Program-made: the position numbers and the translations under genes | Assembly: GCF_000770675.1 (NCBI RefSeq) | Contig: NZ_AVBG01000010.1 | Location: forward strand, 62,001-126,000 | Direction: 5' to 3' | Origin: Pontibacillus chungwhensis BH030062 | Lineage (GTDB): Bacteria; Bacillota; Bacilli; Bacillales; BH030062 | DNA length: 64,000 nucleotides | Part shown: in pieces, positions 54,187 through 62,551 of the stretch | Position numbering within the stretch: the stretch's first letter is position 1 | How the letters are laid out: every line of letters begins with the position of its first letter | The notes under the pieces: generated by a model | Database searches by the model: none | What the model was told of the DNA's origin: nothing | The model's input: only the letters and a program-made list of their open reading frames with translations

Positions 54187-55380
54187 ATGACACATACAAG
54201 TGAACAAATTATTGAACAAACACAGGAATATGGGGCAAAGAACTATCACCCGCTTCCAATCGTCATCGCTAAAGCAGACGGTGTATGGGTAGAAGATCCT
54301 GAGGGTAATCGATATATGGATATGTTAAGCGCTTATTCAGCGGTTAACCAGGGCCACCGTCACCCTAAAATCATTGATGCGCTAACTGAGCAGGCATCCC
54401 GAGTAACTCTTACTTCTCGTGCTTTTCATAATGACCAGCTTGGTCCTTGGTATGAAAAGATTTGTAAAATAACAAATAAAGAGATGGCGCTTCCTATGAA
54501 TACCGGAGCAGAAGCTGTTGAAACGGCTATTAAGGCTGCGCGTCGCTGGGCTTATGATGTAAAAGGCGTGGCAGAAGACCAGGCTGAGATCATAGCGTGT
54601 GTAGGGAACTTCCATGGCCGTACGATGTCAGCGGTTTCTTTATCTTCTGAAACAGAATATAAACGCGGGTTCGGACCGATGTTGCCAGGTATTAAAGTAG
54701 TACCTTACGGGGATGCAGAGGCATTGCGTGAGGCCATTACAGAAAACACAGCCGCTTTCTTATTCGAACCTATTCAAGGAGAAGCCGGTATCGTCATTCC
54801 TCCAGAAGGGTTCCTGAAAGAGGCTTATGATATTTGTAAAGAAAACAACGTACTTTATATTGCCGACGAAATTCAAGCCGGACTTGGGCGTACAGGTAAA
54901 ATGTTTGCGTGTGATTGGGAGAACGTTTCTCCTGATATGTTCATCCTTGGTAAAGCACTTGGCGGAGGCGTCTTCCCGATCTCTTGTATCGTTGCGAACA
55001 AAGAAGTGCTAGGCGTATTCAATCCTGGTTCACACGGTTCAACATTTGGAGGGAACCCACTAGCATGTGCTGTATCCGTTGCAGCCCTTGAAGTATTAGA
55101 AGAAGAAAAGCTGGCTAGCCGTTCGCATGAGCTTGGGGAATATATGATGAGTGAGCTTCGCTCCATCGACAACCCTAAGATTAAAGAAGTGCGCGGAAAA
55201 GGGCTCTTCATCGGCGTTGAAATGACAGAACCTGCTCGTAAATATTGCGAAGAATTAAAGGCGAAAGGGCTTCTTTGTAAAGAAACCCACGAGAGCGTTA
55301 TCCGTTTCGCTCCACCACTTATCATTGATAAAGAAGACCTGGACTGGGCCATTCAGCAGATTAAAGAGGTCTTATCATAA
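54187..55380 (+). CDS. rocD: Ornithine aminotransferase
   Basis: 397-residue class III PLP aminotransferase that converts ornithine and 2-oxoglutarate to glutamate semialdehyde and glutamate in arginine catabolism. Landmarks: [96 protein letters not shown] (Asp binding PLP nitrogen) and the PLP Lys in [15 protein letters not shown], all as in RocD. The NYHPLP and SAVNQGH wording separates it from acetylornithine or GABA aminotransferases. TGGAGGG is upstream. Single gene with terminator. Confidence 0.95.
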   Translation: MTHTSEQIIEQTQEYGAKNYHPLPIVIAKADGVWVEDPEGNRYMDMLSAYSAVNQGHRHPKIIDALTEQASRVTLTSRAFHNDQLGPWYEKICKITNKEMALPMNTGAEAVETAIKAARRWAYDVKGVAEDQAEIIACVGNFHGRTMSAVSLSSETEYKRGFGPMLPGIKVVPYGDAEALREAITENTAAFLFEPIQGEAGIVIPPEGFLKEAYDICKENNVLYIADEIQAGLGRTGKMFACDWENVSPDMFILGKALGGGVFPISCIVANKEVLGVFNPGSHGSTFGGNPLACAVSVAALEVLEEEKLASRSHELGEYMMSELRSIDNPKIKEVRGKGLFIGVEMTEPARKYCEELKAKGLLCKETHESVIRFAPPLIIDKEDLDWAIQQIKEVLS

Positions 55381-55383
55381 GAT

Positions 55384-55424
55384 AAAAAGAGCGCTCGGTA
55401 TTCATACACCGAGCGCTCTTTTTA
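55384..55424. terminator. Terminator of rocD and the PspC gene
   Basis: Perfect 15-bp stem AAAAAGAGCGCTCGG and complement, loop TATTCATACA; both strands carry the runs, so it can act for both convergent genes. Confidence 0.92.
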
Positions 55425-55442
55425 TCTTATTTCTGATCCATA

Positions 55443-55646
55443 CTACTGTAACTTCTTTATCTGTTTATCCGTCGGCATCACCGACGCGGCAATGATGTAG
55501 ACGAACCAGGAAACACCACCTGTAAAGAAGCCGGAAACGACCATTAATATACGCAGTAGACTGACATCAATATCATAAAGCTCGCTTAATCCACCCATAA
55601 CACCTGACACTTGCTTATCTTGTGTAGATCGATATAATTTTTGCAT
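55443..55646 (-). CDS. PspC domain protein
   Basis: 67 residues, entirely one PspC domain: KLYRSTQDKQVSGVMGGLSELYDIDVSLLRILMVVSGFFTGGVSWFVYIIAASVMP. One hydrophobic segment (about 35-58) anchors it in the membrane. PspC-type proteins take part in envelope-stress sensing, often with LiaFSR or Psp partners, but none is adjacent here. GGAGGAAGG precedes the ATG. Confidence 0.88.
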   Translation of the reverse strand: MQKLYRSTQDKQVSGVMGGLSELYDIDVSLLRILMVVSGFFTGGVSWFVYIIAASVMPTDKQIKKLQ

Positions 55647-55721
55647 GAGCCTTCCTCCTACTTTCTTCTCTGCCTTATCTACGTATAAGTCGCTTGCTTT
55701 GTTTCAACTTTTACTCGCTGC

Positions 55722-56519
55722 TCACAAAGCCTTCACATATCCACCGTCCACAACAAGTGCTTGCCCTGTTACGTACGTATTGGCAAAAGAAGCTAAGAAA
55801 ACCGCTGTGCGCGCAAATTCCTCAGGCGTCCCGTACCTTCCTGCAGGGATCATGGTTTCCATCTCGGTCTTTACTTCCTGAACAGAAAGCCCTCGTTTTG
55901 TTGCCATTTTCTTATCCAGTTCCTCAACACGCTCCGTTTCAATACGGCCTGGTCCAAGCGTATTCACCAGAATGTCTTCTCCGGCGAACTCATTGGCCAT
56001 TGATTTCGCTAATCCAACCATCCCTGTTCGGAACGTATTAGACAGAATCAGTCCATCGATTGGCTGTTTAATGGAGGAAGAAGCAATGTTTAAGATCCGT
56101 CCTCTCCCTGCGTCTTTCATATGAGGAATGGCCAAACGGCTTGCGCGAATAAAACTTAGCAAATTCAACTCAAATGCCTTTTGCCAATCTTCATCAGACA
56201 TGTCCATAAAACTTCCTGCCGGAGGTCCCCCTGCATTATTCACAAGGATATCCACCCCTCCAAGCTTATCTACAGCCGATTCAAATAAAGCTTCAAGACT
56301 TGCTGGATCTGTAATATCACACACTTCCGTATGCGGAGCGGCGCCTAAGCCCCCTGCTTTCTGGTGAATCTCTTCAGCTGCCTGTAGAAGATGTTCAGCA
56401 TTGCGACTCGAAATTAATACTTCTGCTCCTTCACGTACAAATTCCGTTGCGATCGCTTTTCCAATCCCTTTACTCGATGCTAATAGAACAACCCGCTTCC
56501 CTTGTAAACCTAAGTCCAC
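55722..56519 (-). CDS. SDR family oxidoreductase
   Basis: About 265 residues. DLGLQGKRVVLLASSKGIGKAIATEFV is the cofactor loop with Ser replacing the first Gly (ASSKGIG instead of TGxxxGIG), followed by VLISSRN, VCDITDP, LVNNAGGPPAGSF and catalytic Ser (NIASSSI); at the usual YxxxK place the sequence reads LSNTFRTGMVGLAKSMA, so the Tyr is replaced by Phe or the site shifted. A similar YxxxK loss is seen in the 3-oxoacyl-ACP-reductase-like YkvO/YoxD-type group. GTG at 56519 (AAAGGAGGGG upstream) is taken; an upstream open frame overlaps the next gene and has no ribosome site. Confidence 0.78.
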   Translation of the reverse strand: MDLGLQGKRVVLLASSKGIGKAIATEFVREGAEVLISSRNAEHLLQAAEEIHQKAGGLGAAPHTEVCDITDPASLEALFESAVDKLGGVDILVNNAGGPPAGSFMDMSDEDWQKAFELNLLSFIRASRLAIPHMKDAGRGRILNIASSSIKQPIDGLILSNTFRTGMVGLAKSMANEFAGEDILVNTLGPGRIETERVEELDKKMATKRGLSVQEVKTEMETMIPAGRYGTPEEFARTAVFLASFANTYVTGQALVVDGGYVKAL

Positions 56520-56589
56520 CAATAACCCCTCCTTTATACTAGTACCTTTATTGTACTGAAAAAGAGGGGCGTTTTTCCAAGAGGAGCGC

Positions 56590-57087
56590 TTACGGATTAC
56601 GCAAACTGACAATTTTCTTCTGCCCCCAGGGAGCAACGGCTACTTCTGCAACTCGTTCTGACTCGTTCCCTTCTAAAGCTTCACCCGTGTTTTCTTCCAC
56701 ATAAAAGCGTTCAATACCATAGCGAATACGAAGTTCATCTCCATTGCCACCTTTATATTGGCCCGTAATTAAAACTTCATCTTTTTCTGTAGGTAGTGCT
56801 TGATGCGACACGGCTTGTGCTTCGTAAACCTCTCCGTCTTTCCTCAACTTCACATACACCTTATCGTTGTACTGAGGTTCATCCCCGACCCAATTTTCAT
56901 TTGAAATTGTGGAGATCTCATAGTTCACTACTACATAATCTCCGTAAAAGAGGTCTCTTGGATCAACAGGAGCTGTTTTTAAATCAATCGTTTCTCCAAA
57001 CAGATCAATTGCGTAGTACGCCCCAGCCATTCCAACTAGATACAAGACTTGTAGACTTACCATTAATGGAAATAGCCAACGCTTCAC
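56590..57087 (-). CDS. GDYXXLXY-type membrane-anchored protein
   Basis: 165 residues. One N-terminal membrane segment (WLFPLMVSLQVLYLVGMAGAYYAI), then PVDPRDLFYGDYVVVNYEIS, the signature GDYxxxxY of the PF14345 family, and a beta-rich C-terminal region ending VAPWGQKKIVSL. The ATG overlaps the stop of the DUF2157 gene by 4 bp, which is the usual partner of this family, so the two are translationally coupled and likely act as a pair in the membrane. Function unknown. Confidence 0.82.
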   Translation of the reverse strand: MKRWLFPLMVSLQVLYLVGMAGAYYAIDLFGETIDLKTAPVDPRDLFYGDYVVVNYEISTISNENWVGDEPQYNDKVYVKLRKDGEVYEAQAVSHQALPTEKDEVLITGQYKGGNGDELRIRYGIERFYVEENTGEALEGNESERVAEVAVAPWGQKKIVSLRNP

Positions 57088-58280
57088 CTAAATCCGCCCC
57101 CTTTTTCATACCCAGATAAACGACGACGTTCCCGGTTTAACACATAACTGAGTCCAAACAGAAGAATACCTCCGATGAAGAAAAAGACCGATTTGTTAAG
57201 GAAATCCCAAGCTAACTGAACGTATGCAATCAACGTACTAACTAGAAAGGCACCTGTTCCGAAATTGACTAGACCAATAGACTCCCGCTTCGTCCCAATG
57301 ATTAGATAACCAACCGACAATACGTATAATAGGACTAGCGCGATTACCCCTGCATTCCCTCCTACATACACAATCGGCAGAAACAGCAAGAGATTCAGCA
57401 CACCAATAGTACGGTCTTTCACCAATAAAACAAGTAACCCTGTTAATACAATATGGACAATGAGGAAGGTTACGTTTACGTCCCATCGCTCCATCACCCA
57501 TGAATCGAGCAGGAAAACCTCAATGGCCTTTAAGAGAAAGGCAGCACCGATACTTGTGATTTGCAAGGATGGGAAACGGAAGATTGAGAGATTAGACGCA
57601 ACATAAAGGAGTAACCACAGGAAAAGCAACCAAACATAGTCATGTCCTCCGGCAAAGACAAGAACAAGGGACTGAAGAACATACCCAAACCCATATAACA
57701 ATGCCAGAAAGTCACGGCGCAAGCGAACTAGCTCAAAGCCTCCCCCCATTACGAATAAAAGAAAGATCCCCAAATGAGCTTCTCCGTATGTCATCCAACT
57801 ATATATTTGCCCCACCGTTAAGATGGCAAAAGTTAAATAAAGGAGTGGTTGTTCCCTTCTAGCCATGTATACCAATAGAGCAGCTACTCCCCATAAGAAA
57901 AAAGTCGTCGCACTATAAGACATGTAATGATACATTTGTCCGGTCAAAATCATCGATTCTCCGAATAGCAGAACTCCTATGGCATAAAATGATGTGCCTA
58001 GCGCTTTGGACCCTCTTTGATAAGCGCGTTCCCCGAAGAAGTAAAAGCCAAGGAGTGACACAATCAAAATCCCCATCTTTAAGATGTTTGGCATGAAAGA
58101 CCAGTTTGAAGCCACAAAAGTCAGGAATCCTAATCCAATAAACAAACCACCAAAAATCGTTAGCAATCCTCTTGAGTTTCTGTTCGGATACCTTTTGATG
58201 ATTTGTTCATATTGCTCTCTAGAAATAATCCCTTCTTCCACCCAGGATGCTGCTTCTTTTTCCAACAAAGATCGTTTCAC
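57084..58280 (-). CDS. DUF2157 membrane protein
   Basis: 398 residues: a short cytoplasmic N-terminal domain (MKRSLLEKEAASWVEEGIISREQYEQIIKRYP) that is the DUF2157 signature, then about twelve hydrophobic segments of 18-20 residues to the C-terminus. It overlaps the GDYXXLXY gene by 4 bp and follows the DUF418 gene by 6 bp, so the three form an operon. No catalytic motif seen; function unknown. Confidence 0.82.
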   Translation of the reverse strand: MKRSLLEKEAASWVEEGIISREQYEQIIKRYPNRNSRGLLTIFGGLFIGLGFLTFVASNWSFMPNILKMGILIVSLLGFYFFGERAYQRGSKALGTSFYAIGVLLFGESMILTGQMYHYMSYSATTFFLWGVAALLVYMARREQPLLYLTFAILTVGQIYSWMTYGEAHLGIFLLFVMGGGFELVRLRRDFLALLYGFGYVLQSLVLVFAGGHDYVWLLFLWLLLYVASNLSIFRFPSLQITSIGAAFLLKAIEVFLLDSWVMERWDVNVTFLIVHIVLTGLLVLLVKDRTIGVLNLLLFLPIVYVGGNAGVIALVLLYVLSVGYLIIGTKRESIGLVNFGTGAFLVSTLIAYVQLAWDFLNKSVFFFIGGILLFGLSYVLNRERRRLSGYEKGGGFR

Positions 58281-58286
58281 ACACCC

Positions 58287-59444
58287 TCACCTCATCTTTT
58301 CTTTAGATCGTTTAAGAGGTTGGACCTGTCTGTATGTAAAAACTCGCCAGACCCACTCCACTACCCCGTACCGAAAGACCTTCAACCACAGGAAGCTTCC
58401 AAAGACTTGAAGTGTGTAGATGACGACTACAAGAACCACATTCCACACGGGAGAAACATCTCCATACAATCCTAAACCTACACCGTAAAAGAGCAGGAAA
58501 CATAGAACAGATTGGAAAATATAATTACTTAATGAAAGTTTCCCAACATATTGAAACGGGACCAAGAGTTTTTCTTTTTTGTTCCAAAGCAGCGTAATCA
58601 TCGTCATGTAAAAGATTGCTGAAGCTGTTCCGCCGATGTTATCCTGCGCAGTACTAAACCACTCAGGATTTCCATACATGTATGGTCCGATTTTAAAAAC
58701 AACAAATAGAATGAAACTGATTCCCCCTATTTGCTTGAGCGTTTTCTCATGCTTGATAGGTTCGTGCAACCATCGCTTCTTAGCAGCGATGACACCAAGT
58801 ACCATAACAGGCCATATCGATGTTGCCAAAAAGACCCATTGATACACAGAAGCGTAGACGAGTTGCCACGTTTCCCAGTTTTCTGACCAAATCGAAAGCA
58901 AACTGTCTGACTGATAAGCAGTAAATGCTTTATCAATAAGAAACTGATTCGCCTGACCAAGCTGATCACGAAAACTGTAATACCCAAATGTGACATACGT
59001 CGTAAATATCACCAAGACGGTAAGAGCCACCCAGCTCATCACCTTAACAGACCATTTCAACAATGGAAGGAGCAAGAATCCTAACACACCGTATGTTAAT
59101 AAAATATCCCCATACCAGATCAAGATCCCATGGATGAGTCCAAAAACAATTAAGACACTCAACCTACGTGTAAGCACTGTTGAATAATGAAGTCCCTTAC
59201 CTTCTAAGCTTTCCTTCATCATATACAAACCAAATCCAAATAAGAACGAAAAAAGCGTATAAAAGCTTGCCTGAAAGAACATATCAATACCAGACTGAAC
59301 AGCGCGGTTCAGTTCGCCGGTCCAAGCCTCTTCTCCACCAAACATAAAGTATGGCGCGTTAAACGAGGGCATGTTTACCATGAAAATTCCAAAAATGGCC
59401 AATCCCCTTGCCGCGTCAATCCACGGCAATCGTTTACTTTTCAC
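58287..59444 (-). CDS. DUF418 membrane protein (YeiB type)
   Basis: 385 residues with nine to ten membrane segments. Starts MKSKRLPWIDAARGLAIFGIFMVNMPSF, the DUF418/YeiB/acyltransferase-3-like opening (R-x-x-x-(I/L)-D-x-x-RGxAIxGI), and ends with the DUF418 region (FQYVGKLSLSNYIFQSVLCFLLFYGVGLGLYG). Similar proteins are thought to be membrane acyltransferase relatives, but the substrate is unknown. First gene of the DUF418-DUF2157-GDYXXLXY operon, divergent from gerP. GAGGTGAGG precedes the ATG. Confidence 0.85.
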   Translation of the reverse strand: MKSKRLPWIDAARGLAIFGIFMVNMPSFNAPYFMFGGEEAWTGELNRAVQSGIDMFFQASFYTLFSFLFGFGLYMMKESLEGKGLHYSTVLTRRLSVLIVFGLIHGILIWYGDILLTYGVLGFLLLPLLKWSVKVMSWVALTVLVIFTTYVTFGYYSFRDQLGQANQFLIDKAFTAYQSDSLLSIWSENWETWQLVYASVYQWVFLATSIWPVMVLGVIAAKKRWLHEPIKHEKTLKQIGGISFILFVVFKIGPYMYGNPEWFSTAQDNIGGTASAIFYMTMITLLWNKKEKLLVPFQYVGKLSLSNYIFQSVLCFLLFYGVGLGLYGDVSPVWNVVLVVVIYTLQVFGSFLWLKVFRYGVVEWVWRVFTYRQVQPLKRSKEKMR

Positions 59445-59525
59445 GAATCCTCACCTCCTAATCACCTATGTACCTTAACTTTACGTTAATCTCGCCGGAA
59501 GAAGCAATTTTTTTAGACGATTAAC

Positions 59526-59552
59526 ACGTTCTCTCATCTCTCTCATAAGCTA
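59526..59552 (+). promoter_or_regulatory. Sigma-K-type promoter of the gerP operon
   Basis: AC (59526-59527), 16-bp spacer, then CATAAGCTA (59544-59552), an exact match to the sigma-K pattern AC-N16-CATANNNTA, 20 bp upstream of gerPA. Agrees with mother-cell, late-sporulation expression of gerP in bacilli. Confidence 0.75.
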
Positions 59553-59572
59553 ATCATAAAGGAGGTATGCCT

Positions 59573-59800
59573 ATGCCAGCTCAGGTGGGAGCCGTTAAGG
59601 TAGTAAACATTTCAGGCTCTGCAATATTTAATATCGGCGATGTCTACGCCATGGCTCCCCAGAGTTCCGCAAAAACCTTTGCTGGGGGCGGGTCCTTTAA
59701 CACTGGTGATGGCATTCATATCGATTTATCTGAATCCACTACAACGGTTTATGACCAAGATGTCGTTGATCAATCTACAATTGAGGATTTTGAAAAATAG
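59573..59800 (+). CDS. gerPA: Spore germination protein GerPA
   Basis: 75-residue coat-associated protein of the GerPA/PF fold: VGAVKVVNISGSAIFNIGDVYAMAPQSSAKTFAGGGSFNTGDG and YDQDVVDQ. First of six gerP genes, which together let germinants pass through the spore coat. Its place and the NxxGSxxFNxGD pattern mark it as GerPA; GerPF at the other end is the sister protein. The ATG at 59573 has GGAGG 7 nt upstream and is preferred to 59567. Confidence 0.88.
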   Translation: MPAQVGAVKVVNISGSAIFNIGDVYAMAPQSSAKTFAGGGSFNTGDGIHIDLSESTTTVYDQDVVDQSTIEDFEK

Positions 59801-59814
59801 GGAGGAACGGGCAT

Positions 59815-60054
59815 ATGAATTACACGATCCATCAGTCTATCAATATTCACTTTTTAAAAGTGGGATCTGTATCCAATTCCTCAGTTTTTCAAATTGGCAG
59901 TGCAGGCGTTATCCAGGCGCGTTCTAGCCTTTATAATACAGGAGGATACACTGAACCTGCAGAGGAAGCTGAGGCGATTGGAGAAGGGGAAGGTGGAGGA
60001 GGTGGAACAGGAGGAGAAGGTGGATCCCCTCTTGTTCCTTTATCAATCTCCTAA
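59815..60054 (+). CDS. gerPB: Spore germination protein GerPB
   Basis: 79 residues: MNYTIHQSINIHFLKVGSVSNSSVFQIGSAGVIQARSSLYNTGGYTEPA is the classical GerPB sequence, followed by a Gly/Glu-rich linker and PLVPLSIS. Starts 14 bp after gerPA with GGGAGG upstream. Structural protein of the spore coat layer needed for permeability to germinants. Confidence 0.92.
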   Translation: MNYTIHQSINIHFLKVGSVSNSSVFQIGSAGVIQARSSLYNTGGYTEPAEEAEAIGEGEGGGGGTGGEGGSPLVPLSIS

Positions 60055-60120
60055 TCTTCACACTTTTCCTAATTGGTGCATACAGTATTCTAGGTAAGTG
60101 CCTAGAAAGGGGGAGATTGA

Positions 60121-60735
60121 GTGCAGTATATGGATTCATGGACCCAGTATTTAGAGAAGCTTCATAAGCTCGTGGAATCGCAAACAGAGAAAATGAAAGA
60201 ATTAGAGAAGCGAGTCGGTGAACTTGAGAAGAAGACAGAAGAGAACCAACGCCCTTCCACCAATATCGAAAAAATCGAATACAACTTTGATCAATTAAAA
60301 ATCGAAACCCTGGAAGGGACGCTTAATATTGGCTTAACCCCCCAGAACGGAAAGGACTTTGGTATTGAAGACCTTGCGATAGAAGAAAAGCCCTTTCCTC
60401 CTAAACTTAGCGGAGGTCAGGCTGTGAAAGATAAAATTATATCTGATTTACAAAATTACCTAACCAATCAAGGACCACGGGACCTACAACAAATCGCTGG
60501 GCAATACGGTCGCCATTATGATTCAACCTATCAGCAATTTATTCTACAAGATATACAGAAACAACTCGATGATCGTGTAGCCCATTACCTTGAGCAATCT
60601 AATGCATCTGACGGAATGATCGACGACGCAAAGATTCAATCTATATCCCAACAGGTCAAACAAGAAATCTACGAATCCCTCCATCATTTCATCCAAAACC
60701 AAAGCCATAAAGGAGATGAACCTGGTGAAGTTTGA
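60121..60735 (+). CDS. gerPC: Spore germination protein GerPC
   Basis: 204 residues from a GTG start (GGGGGAGATTGA upstream). An N-terminal coiled coil (WTQYLEKLHKLVESQTEKMKELEKRVGELEKKTEE, residues 7-42) is followed by IEKIEYNFDQLKIETLEGTLNIGL, the GerPC core; the C-terminal half is polar and helical. Length matches B. subtilis GerPC (about 205). It is the largest member of the operon; its end overlaps gerPD by 11 bp. Confidence 0.92.
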   Translation: MQYMDSWTQYLEKLHKLVESQTEKMKELEKRVGELEKKTEENQRPSTNIEKIEYNFDQLKIETLEGTLNIGLTPQNGKDFGIEDLAIEEKPFPPKLSGGQAVKDKIISDLQNYLTNQGPRDLQQIAGQYGRHYDSTYQQFILQDIQKQLDDRVAHYLEQSNASDGMIDDAKIQSISQQVKQEIYESLHHFIQNQSHKGDEPGEV

Positions 60736-60934
60736 AGTGCATAACTGTGGACTAAATGTGGGGAACATCCGAGTTCAAGGTGTTTCCTCATCTTCTGTTT
60801 TTTTAATTGGGGACAATGAATCAATTGCCCTCTCATCTATCTTTGATACGCCGCCCGAATCCTTTATCGTCGGCCCGCTAGTCCCGCTCACAGAAAGAAA
60901 GCGTAAGAAAGACAAGAGAGAAAAAGATGTATAA
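60725..60934 (+). CDS. gerPD: Spore germination protein GerPD
   Basis: 69 residues: VKFEVHNCGLNVGNIRVQGVSSSSVFLIGDNESIALSSIFDTPPESFIVGPLVPL, then a Lys/Arg-rich tail (ERKRKKDKREKDV) that is longer and more basic than in B. subtilis. The GTG at 60725 is chosen since AAAGGAG lies 9 nt upstream; the ATG at 60716 directly abuts that site. Overlaps gerPC by 11 bp and gerPE by 8 bp. Confidence 0.88.
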   Translation: MKFEVHNCGLNVGNIRVQGVSSSSVFLIGDNESIALSSIFDTPPESFIVGPLVPLTERKRKKDKREKDV

Positions 60935-61307
60935 ACGTACGTCTTGTGTGAATCAAGTAAAAATCAACTCTCTTACCCTTAGTTCCATTTTTGAAATTGG
61001 AGATGCAGAAGAAGCAACACCTCGCTCTAGAGCCTTAGCTGTTCAAAAGGAAGGCGCCTTATTCTCAGATCGAGACTTCCCATTCAGCGACTTCCCCATC
61101 TACTCAGCGGAATTACCCGGCTTTGATCGTCAACTTATGATCGATCAAACAAGAGTGCCGTGCGACCCCTATATCCATGTAGACTCCGTTCACATTGAAG
61201 GGGTGTCTTCTGCATCTGTCTTTCAAATCGGTAACCTCGACCACATTGAATCCGAAGTCCGCATTAAACATTTCCGCATCTTAAAAGAGAAGGATGACGA
61301 ACAATAA
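60927..61307 (+). CDS. gerPE: Spore germination protein GerPE
   Basis: 126 residues: MYKRTSCVNQVKINSLTLSSIFEIGDAE at the start, QKEGALFSDRDFPFSDFPIY in the middle and SVHIEGVSSASVFQIGNLDHIESEVRIKHFRI towards the end, all as in GerPE. Its start overlaps gerPD by 8 bp, suggesting coupled translation. Coat-layer protein needed for germinant access. Confidence 0.92.
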   Translation: MYKRTSCVNQVKINSLTLSSIFEIGDAEEATPRSRALAVQKEGALFSDRDFPFSDFPIYSAELPGFDRQLMIDQTRVPCDPYIHVDSVHIEGVSSASVFQIGNLDHIESEVRIKHFRILKEKDDEQ

Positions 61308-61361
61308 GGCATAGGTTGCATACCCTATGAAGAGAGACTTCTTATAAGGAAGGTGATCACC

Positions 61362-61577
61362 ATGCCATCCATTGTCGGACCTATTAAAATTAACAGCGTA
61401 GGCGGAGGCGTTATTAACTTTGGAGACTCATTCTACATTTCTCCAAAAAGCTCCTCTAAATCAAATACTGGTTCCGGAAGTGCCAACACAGGCGACTTCA
61501 TCAATACGAACAACGGCATTAGCTCCACGAACCCATTTGATCCCGATGGCGTTGACCAGCCAACAGTTGCCACCTAG
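61362..61577 (+). CDS. gerPF: Spore germination protein GerPF
   Basis: 71 residues: MPSIVGPIKINSVGGGVINFGDSFYISPKSSSKSNTGSGSANTGDF, then NNGISSTNPFDPDGVDQPTVAT, nearly word for word the GerPF pattern. ATG 61362 has AAGGTGA upstream; the open frame begins three codons earlier. Last gene of the operon, followed by its terminator; a relatively large 54-bp gap separates it from gerPE. Confidence 0.93.
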   Translation: MPSIVGPIKINSVGGGVINFGDSFYISPKSSSKSNTGSGSANTGDFINTNNGISSTNPFDPDGVDQPTVAT

Positions 61578-61584
61578 ATGGGTA

Positions 61585-61617
61585 AAGACGAAATTACATC
61601 ATGTAATTTCGTCTTTA
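61585..61617 (+). terminator. gerP operon terminator
   Basis: Perfect 14-bp stem AAGACGAAATTACA with TGTAATTTCGTCTT around TCA, followed by TATTT; 8 bp after the gerPF stop. Confidence 0.88.
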
Positions 61618-61640
61618 TTTATTACTGAAACTGGGAGAAC

Positions 61641-61819
61641 GTTTCCGTTAGCTTTTATTGAGAGGAAGGAGGGCCTGGAAACCACTCGCTTTCCTGTGGG
61701 GAGCTGGTGAGCCTCCTCAGCCGGCTACGCCGGCCTCCGGGGTCTCACCTAGGCTCTTCTGCCCACGGGAGTCTCGCAGTTTCCAGGCCCTCCTTTTCCA
61801 TATTTGGAGAAACGGAAAC
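61641..61819. repeat. Foldback element 1
   Basis: 179-bp element bounded by GTTTCCGTTA (61641) and AACGGAAAC (to 61819). Inside, AAGGAGGGCCTGGAAAC (61666-61682) and GTTTCCAGGCCCTCCTT (61779-61795) pair perfectly over 17 bp, with a GC-rich hairpin (CCGGCTACGCCGG) in the middle and inner motifs CACTCGCTTTCC and GGGAGTCTCGC. Non-coding. Inverted relative to element 2. Confidence 0.85.
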
Positions 61820-61969
61820 GCACCATATATGGGAGCTAAGAACTTAAGAGCGTTTGCGGGCGTCCGACCCTCCCCTTATCACAAGGGAAAGTTCCCATCA
61901 AACCGAAATAAATAAGATAAACGTACCGCGAATCATAGCAAGAGATCTCTCTTTTTCCACAAATCGCAC

Positions 61970-62210
61970 GTTTCCGTTACACCATATATGGCAGAGGTGG
62001 TTCGGGAAATCGCGAGACTCCTGCGGCAGTAGGAGCCTAGGGGAGACCCCGGAAAGCGCGTAGCGATTGAGGAGGCCTTTAAAAGGAAGAGGAAGTTCGA
62101 CTAAGACCGTCACGTCCTGTGACAACGTCGAACGACCCCACGTCGTGTGGGGCCGCGGAAAGCGAGTGATTTCCCGAACCACCTCCCGCTCAAATTTAGC
62201 TAACGGAAAC
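61970..62210. repeat. Foldback element 2
   Basis: 241-bp element bounded by GTTTCCGTTA (61970) and TAACGGAAAC (to 62210). GAGGTGGTTCGGGAAATC (61994-62011) and GATTTCCCGAACCACCTC (62168-62185) pair perfectly over 18 bp. Inner motifs GCGAGACTCC and GGAAAGCGAGTG are reverse complements of those in element 1, and additional stems (CGTCACGTCCTGTGACAACG, CCCCACGTCGTGTGGGG) lie inside. The 150 bp between the two elements hold no gene. Together they fill the gerPF-yisB gap of nearly 700 bp. Confidence 0.85.
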
Positions 62211-62220
62211 ATAACACACA

Positions 62221-62254
62221 AAAACGGCCAAGGGGTTTCTTCCTTGGCCGTTTT
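62221..62254 (-). terminator. Terminator of the addA-yisB unit
   Basis: Perfect 13-bp stem AAAACGGCCAAGG with CCTTGGCCGTTTT, loop GGTTTCTT region; 5 bp beyond the yisB stop. Confidence 0.88.
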
Positions 62255-62259
62255 ACTGG

Positions 62260-62547
62260 TTATTTTTTGCGGTTGGCTTTTTTAATGGTAATCTTCTTCT
62301 GGGGATCTTGTTTCTTTACCCATTTAATATATTTCTCCATATCAGGATGGTCACGGAGGCGTTCGATCGTGTTGTAAAATCCGGCTAATTCTGCATTGGT
62401 GAATAATGCATGAATTTGCTTGTGACAGGCTTTGCACAATTCAGCGGTTGGGCCTTCTGCGCCTCCGTACTGCCTCGGGACTAAGTGGTGTTCGGTTGTT
62501 TCTATAGGACCGCGTCCACATAATTCACACGATTCCTGCTGGGCCAT
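62260..62547 (-). CDS. yisB: HNH-domain protein (YisB/HlpB type)
   Basis: 95 residues. HNH nuclease fold with zinc-binding pairs CELCGRG and LCKACHKQIH, and the central HHLVPRQYGG (residues 20-29), then a helical, Lys-rich tail. The first residue of the HNH triad (His20-His21) is present. In B. subtilis YisB (HlpB) lies in the addAB-sbcDC cluster; here it directly follows addA by 4 bp, so it belongs to the same DNA-repair transcription unit. The role in recombination is unknown. Confidence 0.88.
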   Translation of the reverse strand: MAQQESCELCGRGPIETTEHHLVPRQYGGAEGPTAELCKACHKQIHALFTNAELAGFYNTIERLRDHPDMEKYIKWVKKQDPQKKITIKKANRKK

Positions 62548-62551
62548 TTCA

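Noticed and set aside
55722-56636. Longer start for the SDR gene at 56636
   Set aside because: The extension overlaps the neighbouring gene on the same strand and has no SDR similarity; GTG at 56519 follows AAAGGAGGGG.
61658-62285. Open frames within the foldback elements
   Set aside because: They are products of GC-rich inverted repeats and appear on both strands; no ribosome sites or known domains.
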